This document shows positions 13,741-18,176 of a stretch of 18,176 nt of DNA, in pieces. This DNA is from Phycisphaerae bacterium (GTDB lineage Bacteria; Planctomycetota; Phycisphaerae; Tepidisphaerales; Tepidisphaeraceae). Every line of letters starts with the position of its first letter. The first letter of the stretch is position 1. Position numbers and translations under genes: made by a program. Location: the NCBI GenBank assembly GCA_014380825.1, contig JACMJD010000519.1, forward strand, positions 1-18,176, given 5' to 3'. The notes under the pieces are model-generated. The model was not told the DNA's origin, did not search any database, and saw only the letters and a list, made by a program, of their open reading frames with translations.

Positions 13741-16401
13741 TCATTTCCCCGCTTCGGCTTCCAGCTTCTGATCGATCACCGTGTGTACTTCGCGCAGGAT
13801 CTGTTCGCGGCTCATGCCGTCCTTCTGCACGATCTTCTGCACGTCGCCGTTCAACCGGCGGCGATCTTCGTCGGTGAGTTCTTTGCTGGTCAGCACGATG
13901 ACCGGAATCTCCCGCCACGGCGCGTGGCGGCGCAGCTCGGCGGCGAATTCGAAACCGTCCATCAGCGGCATCATCAGGTCGAGCAGGATCAGTGCCGGCT
14001 CGCGCTGCGCGAGCAGTTCCAGCGCCACGCGTCCGTTCTCGGCGAGGCGAACGTCCCAGCCATCTTCCACCAGCGTTCGGCCGATGAGATCGGCGGAGGC
14101 GGAATCGTCTTCGACGATCAGGATCGTCTTGGCATGACTATCGCGATACTTGTTCAGCACGCGGAGCAGCTCGACGCGATCGATAGGCTTGGTCATGAAC
14201 GCCGCCGCGCCCAGCGCGAAGCCCATGCTTTTGTCGTCGACGATCGAGAGCATGATGACCGGAATATCGCGCAGCGCTTCGTCGGCCTTGAGTCCGCTGA
14301 GAATTGCCCAGCCATCGGTCTCGGGCATCATCACGTCGAGCGTGATCGCGACGGGATCGATGGTCCGCGCTAGCGCCAATCCTTCCGCGCCGCTGGTGGT
14401 GGTGACGACGCGGAAGCCGTCGGCTTCGAGATATCGGCGCAGTAATTCCCGCGCGGCTGGATCATCGTCAATCACAAGCACGACGCCGGCGGTGGAAGCA
14501 GCCGCGCTGACGATCCGCGATTTGTCTTCGCTCGCGCCTGGCCCCAAGTTCCTCGCCCCCGCATTTACCTCTGCACTTCGATCTTCCACGTGCGCAGGCA
14601 GGCGAACGGTGAACGTGGCGCCGTGTCCGACTTCGCTGCGAACCTCGATGTCGCCGCCCATCATGCGGCAGAATTGCCGGCTGATCGCCAGGCCCAATCC
14701 GGTGCCGCCGTATCGACTGGCGGTCGATGGTTCCGCCTGCGAGAACGCCTGGAACAGCCCATCGAGCTGCGTGCTGTTCATGCCGATGCCCGTGTCGCGC
14801 ACGATGAAGTGAATCTCTTCAGCGCCGCCCCTTTGGCCTCCATGTTCGAAGCGCCGCGCGGAGAGCGTCACCTCGCCGCCGCTGGTGAATTTGCTCGCGT
14901 TGCTCAGCAGGTTGAATAGCACCTGGCGAAGCTTGGTCAGGTCCGCGGTGATCGAGCCGACATCTTCAGGCACGTCGACCTTCAGCGCGTTGCTGTTCTG
15001 CCGCACCATCGGGCCGATCGTGCTGACGACGTCTTCGATCATCAGCGGCACGGAGAACGATTCGAGATGCAGGCGCATCTTGCCGGCTTCGACTTTGGAG
15101 AGATCGAGGATGTCGTTGATGAGCGAGAGCAGATGCTTGCCCGCCTGCGTGATTTTCTTGAGGTCGTCGACGAGCTGCGCCTGTCCATCCGCCTTCGCGT
15201 CTTCGGCGAGCATTTCGCTGTAACCGATGATCGCGTTCAGCGGCGTGCGCAATTCGTGGCTCATGTTTGCCAGGAACAAACTCTTCGCGCGGTTCGCCTG
15301 CTCGGCGGCGTCCTTTGCGTCCTGCATCGCCTGCTGAACGCGGCGCTGTTCGCTGATGTCAGCGGCGATTCCGCAATAGCCGGTCACCTTGCCATCCGCA
15401 TCGCGCAGCTCCGTCACGGAGACGCGCATCGGTATTCGCTCACCGGATCTGGTGAAGAAGTTCCACTCCTTCACGTCCTCCCGGTCGCCTCGAATTTTGG
15501 CGGTGAACGCCAGGAGCGGATCGGTGACCGGCTCGCCGCGCTCACGAGAAAGTTCCTCCAGCCGCTGCTGGATTTCCTTCGGATCGATCCACGGCCAATC
15601 GGGTTTGCCGATGACCTCTTCAGCGCGCCACCCGAGCCAGCGTTCGGCGGTGCGGTTGAAGATGTTGATGACGCCTTTCTCGTCGCCGGTGATGATCGCG
15701 TTGCCTGCGCCGTCGAGAATGAGTTTCTGAAATGCGCTGGTGCGACGCAGTTCCTCCTCCGCTCGATCGCGTGCGGCGGCGAAGCGATGGATGATCAGGA
15801 ACGCGATTGTGACGACGGCGAAGTCGAGCACAGTGAACATGCCGAACATCAGCACGCCGCGGCGATGATCGGTGGCAGTAGCGGTGGCGAAGTTGTTGAG
15901 TCGCGTGTTTTCAGCCGCGTCCATTTGCGTGATGACGGCGCGGAACTGATCCATCAGTCGCCTGCCCGTGCCGTCGCGAACGCGCGCTTGCGCCGCGGAA
16001 AATCCGCCGTCGCGATAGCGCGTGATGACTTCGGTGACCTCCGCCATCTTCGCGTTCGCCAATCGGTCGGCCTCCGCGTGGCGCAGGAGCTGTTCGGGAT
16101 CGTCTGCCACCAGCGCGCGCAGCGTTGCCAATCGCTGGGGCACCAGGTCGATCGCGACGCGATACGGTTCCAAATAGCGCTCGTCGCCGGTGATGACGTA
16201 CCCGCGCTGGCCGGTCTCGACATCTTGCAGTCCGGAAAGCGTGGCGTTCAGTTCCTGAAGCACTTGGCGAGCCTGCTCGACGCGGCGGGAGTTGTCGATG
16301 TAGCCGGTGGTGACGCTGTAGAACACCAGTCGCGCGATCGCCAGCGCCGTGAGCACCAGCCAGAACGCAATCGTCACGCGTTTTTCGTTCGCTCGTTTCA
16401 T
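13741..16401 (-). CDS. Hybrid sensor histidine kinase (TM-CHASE3-TM-PAS-HisKA-HATPase-REC-REC)
   Basis: An 886-residue membrane kinase. TM1 is at about 9-30 and TM2 at 183-207, enclosing a CHASE3-like external domain whose typical motif QDVETGQRGYVITG is at 59-72. A PAS domain (about 222-350) ends GYCGIAADISEQRR. The HisKA box is MSHELRTP with H382. The ATPase domain has the N box (LLSNASKF, 498-505), G1 (DTGIGM, 536-541) and G2 (GGTGLGLAIS, 565-574). Receiver 1 has D645-D646, D689 and K738. Receiver 2 has E764-D765, D808, T838 and K860. There is no HPt domain. The frame is open to 16464, but GGAG four bases before ATG 16401 and the proper TM1 position fix the start there. It heads a same-strand set with two response regulators. 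The external ligand is unknown. Confidence 0.94.
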   Translation of the reverse strand: MKRANEKRVTIAFWLVLTALAIARLVFYSVTTGYIDNSRRVEQARQVLQELNATLSGLQDVETGQRGYVITGDERYLEPYRVAIDLVPQRLATLRALVADDPEQLLRHAEADRLANAKMAEVTEVITRYRDGGFSAAQARVRDGTGRRLMDQFRAVITQMDAAENTRLNNFATATATDHRRGVLMFGMFTVLDFAVVTIAFLIIHRFAAARDRAEEELRRTSAFQKLILDGAGNAIITGDEKGVINIFNRTAERWLGWRAEEVIGKPDWPWIDPKEIQQRLEELSRERGEPVTDPLLAFTAKIRGDREDVKEWNFFTRSGERIPMRVSVTELRDADGKVTGYCGIAADISEQRRVQQAMQDAKDAAEQANRAKSLFLANMSHELRTPLNAIIGYSEMLAEDAKADGQAQLVDDLKKITQAGKHLLSLINDILDLSKVEAGKMRLHLESFSVPLMIEDVVSTIGPMVRQNSNALKVDVPEDVGSITADLTKLRQVLFNLLSNASKFTSGGEVTLSARRFEHGGQRGGAEEIHFIVRDTGIGMNSTQLDGLFQAFSQAEPSTASRYGGTGLGLAISRQFCRMMGGDIEVRSEVGHGATFTVRLPAHVEDRSAEVNAGARNLGPGASEDKSRIVSAAASTAGVVLVIDDDPAARELLRRYLEADGFRVVTTTSGAEGLALARTIDPVAITLDVMMPETDGWAILSGLKADEALRDIPVIMLSIVDDKSMGFALGAAAFMTKPIDRVELLRVLNKYRDSHAKTILIVEDDSASADLIGRTLVEDGWDVRLAENGRVALELLAQREPALILLDLMMPLMDGFEFAAELRRHAPWREIPVIVLTSKELTDEDRRRLNGDVQKIVQKDGMSREQILREVHTVIDQKLEAEAGK

Positions 16402-16756
16402 GCGACTCCGCGCTTGGCGTGAATTGCCGGCGGAAAAGTTTAGGCGAGCGGGCGCGCGATGCAAACCGATTGAGCGCTCAAAAGACTGCGATGAGCAACC
16501 GCAGCCGTGTCATTCCGAGCCTAGCGAGGAATCTCCGGAGGATGAAAGGTCTCGCCATCCCGAGATTCCTCACTCCGCTCGGAATGACAGTTGTTCGTCA
16601 GGCGCGCTTGCCTCGGAATCAGCCGATGCGCTTGCGTAATTTTATTGACCGCCGCGCCGCACACGGTTAGCTTTCGAAGGCTCGGCTGACGCCAAGTTGC
16701 ACACTTCTCGCTTCGCGCCAGCCATTCGCTGTTCGGCCAATTGTGGGGCGCTCGGC
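16402..16756. promoter_or_regulatory. Divergent intergenic region between the hybrid kinase and sthA
   Basis: This 355-nt gap separates divergent genes and holds no supported gene. It contains the long hairpin repeat at 16508-16589. A possible promoter for sthA is TTGACC (16645-16650), 17 bp, then TAGCTT (16668-16673), with a 5' leader of about 77 nt; the -10 match is poor. On the minus strand TAAAAT (16644-16639) is a good -10 for the kinase but lacks a -35. The stretch 16633-16648 is the only AT-rich part of the region. A G-rich ribosome site (GGGG, 16745-16748) precedes the sthA ATG. Confidence 0.35.
16508..16589. repeat. Dispersed hairpin repeat (TGTCATTCCGAG family)
   Basis: The left arm 16508-16536 starts TGTCATTCCGAGC, and the right arm 16561-16589 ends GCTCGGAATGACA. 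The arms are reverse complements at 25 of 29 positions and enclose a 24-nt loop. The central mismatches lie in the variable part that follows CCGAGC. The word cattccgagc...gaggaatc is, from memory, a recurrent intergenic repeat in several soil phyla; copy number in this genome cannot be judged here. It lies about 107 nt upstream of the kinase start on one side and 168 nt upstream of sthA on the other. Confidence 0.8.
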
Positions 16757-18176
16757 ATGGCGGACAAATACGACTATGAACTGCTGGTCATCGGCGGCGG
16801 GCCCGCCGGTGAAAAGGGTGCTGCACAGGCCGCCTATTTCAAGCATCGCTGCGCGATCATCGAACGCTATCACGAACTCGGCGGAGCGTGCATCAATTGG
16901 GGCACGCTGGCCAGCAAAACGCTGCGCGAAAGTGCGCTGTTCCTCTCCGGCTTCCGCACGCGACAGCTCGGCGAAGGCATGGAGGTTGAGTTCAAGGCGA
17001 ACGTCTCGCTCGCCAACTTCATGGCTCGCAAGAATCTCGTCCAGCAACGCGAACAGAAACGCGCCGCCGACAACATGGACGCTCCGTGGCACAACATCGA
17101 GCGCATCACGGGCAACGCGACGATCGTCGATCCGCATACGGTTGAAGTCACGCACGACGGCGCTACCAAGCGCTACACGGCGCAATACATCCTGATCTCC
17201 ACCGGCTCGGTCCCCGCGCGACCGAAAGACATCCCGTTCAACGACCACAACATCTTCGACAGCACGTCAATTCTCGACATGAAATCCGTGCCGGAATCGA
17301 TGGTCGTCGTCGGCGGCGGCGTGATCGGATCGGAATACGCCTGCCTCTTCGCGGCCCTCGGGGTGAAGGTTTATCTCGTACATCCGAAACCGCGCGCGCT
17401 CGACGCGCTGCTTGATGGCGAGATCGGTCAGGAGTTCATGGAGCGCATCGTCGAGATGGGCATCGAGCCCTGCATGAACGATGGCCTCGAATCGGTCGCG
17501 CTGGAGGGCGAGCAGGTTCGCTGCAAACTCAAGTCCGGGCGAACGATCGTGGCCGCTTCATTGCTCTATGCGCTCGGTCGCAGCGGCGCGACGGGCGGCC
17601 TCGGTCTGGAAAAGCTTGGCATTCCGATAGGCAAATACGGACACATCGAGAAGGTCGATCCGATCACGTATCAAACGGCCGTGCCGAACATCTACGCCGC
17701 CGGTGATGTGATCGGTCCGCCGGCGCTGGCGAGCACGTCGATGGAGCAGGGGCGGCTGGCGATGTGTCACGCGTTCGATCTGAAATACAAAACCAAGCTC
17801 GCGCCGACGCTGCCGGCGGGCATCTACACGATTCCGGAAATCTCGCAGGTTGGCATGACCGAGCAGGATTGCCAGAAGAAAAACATCGCGTTCATCAGCG
17901 GCCGCAGCCGATTCGGGCAGCACGCGCGCGGGCAGATCATCGGCGACACGCAGGGGATGATCAAACTGATCTTCGAATCGCCCAGCCGCAAGCTGCTCGG
18001 CGTACACGTGATCGGTGAGATGGCGAGTGAACTCGTGCACATCGGCATGGCGGTGATGGCGTTTGAAGGGGGAATTGATTACTTCATCCACGCCGTGTTC
18101 AACTATCCCACGCTGTCGGATGCGTATAAGTATGCCGCGTACGATGCGCTCAAGGAGTTCAATAAGATTGGCGCGA
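16757..18176 (+). CDS. sthA: Soluble (Si-specific) NAD(P) transhydrogenase SthA (3' end outside window)
   Basis: The frame opens at ATG 16757 and gives 473 residues with no stop before the edge, so only a few C-terminal residues are likely missing (E. coli SthA is about 466). It belongs to the pyridine nucleotide-disulfide oxidoreductase family and moves hydride between NADH and NADPH in the cytoplasm. The FAD motif GGGPAG is at 13-18. The usual redox pair CxxxxC is C45-INWG-T50, so the second cysteine is replaced by threonine as in SthA (CTHWGT). The NAD(P)-binding GGGVIG is at 186-191 and the GD FAD contact at 316-317. The C-terminal FNYPTLSDAYKYAA matches the SthA interface and has Tyr where reductases have the active His. 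A52 replaces the usual proline of the PSK motif. It is divergent from the kinase and probably a separate unit. Confidence 0.93.
   Translation, partial: MADKYDYELLVIGGGPAGEKGAAQAAYFKHRCAIIERYHELGGACINWGTLASKTLRESALFLSGFRTRQLGEGMEVEFKANVSLANFMARKNLVQQREQKRAADNMDAPWHNIERITGNATIVDPHTVEVTHDGATKRYTAQYILISTGSVPARPKDIPFNDHNIFDSTSILDMKSVPESMVVVGGGVIGSEYACLFAALGVKVYLVHPKPRALDALLDGEIGQEFMERIVEMGIEPCMNDGLESVALEGEQVRCKLKSGRTIVAASLLYALGRSGATGGLGLEKLGIPIGKYGHIEKVDPITYQTAVPNIYAAGDVIGPPALASTSMEQGRLAMCHAFDLKYKTKLAPTLPAGIYTIPEISQVGMTEQDCQKKNIAFISGRSRFGQHARGQIIGDTQGMIKLIFESPSRKLLGVHVIGEMASELVHIGMAVMAFEGGIDYFIHAVFNYPTLSDAYKYAAYDALKEFNKIGA

Noticed and set aside
15067..16422. Plus-strand frame of 451 codons opposite the hybrid kinase
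   Set aside because: It mirrors the kinase codons in an antisense frame and shows no recognisable fold. The minus-strand frame contains all kinase motifs and a good ribosome site.

Overview
The window looks like a chromosomal segment of a planctomycete, most likely of the Phycisphaerae type. The reasons are a GC-rich genome with weak or absent Shine-Dalgarno sites, an alternative complex III (Act) operon, a very long beta-strand-repeat protein ending in a PEP-CTERM sorting tag, and a small membrane protein with the CxxCGYDLR...CPECG zinc ribbon that is typical of this group. The taxonomic call is inference from gene content only. No rRNA, tRNA, CRISPR array or transposase gene was seen.

Layout. 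(1) 1-4678, minus strand: a respiratory operon read as NDH-2 type NADH dehydrogenase, then ActA (pentaheme cytochrome c), then ActB (iron-sulfur/molybdopterin-like subunit, cut by the left edge). (2) 4679-4966: a divergent promoter region that may hold a 25-residue hydrophobic peptide. (3) 4967-7480, plus: a long U32-family protein related to the RNA hydroxylase RlhA. (4) 7570-11358, minus: a 1262-residue secreted, cysteine-free PATR-repeat protein with a PEP-CTERM tail. (5) 11709-12248, minus: a two-TM zinc-ribbon protein. (6) 12388-16401, minus: a three-gene signalling cluster, read as CHASE3/PAS hybrid histidine kinase with two receiver domains, then a receiver fused to an orphan HisKA-like helix pair, then a stand-alone receiver. 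(7) 16757-18176, plus: SthA-type NAD(P) transhydrogenase, running off the right edge.

How the genes fit together. NDH-2 would pass electrons from NADH to the quinone pool, and the Act complex would oxidise the quinol and reduce downstream carriers. SthA balances NADH and NADPH, but it is a separate transcription unit. The signalling cluster has four receiver aspartates and no HPt domain. The orphan HisKA-like helix in the middle gene is a candidate substitute. No DNA-binding output domain is present, so the output is unknown.

The most unusual non-coding signal is that every gap of the signalling cluster is filled by a different structured repeat: a 29-nt-arm hairpin upstream of the kinase, a 10-bp-phased inverted array between kinase and first regulator, and a pair of perfect 30-bp inverted repeats bracketing the last response regulator gene. 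Related repeat pieces recur at 7485-7560. I see no convincing wholly new enzymatic system; the best leads are the phosphorelay architecture and these repeats.
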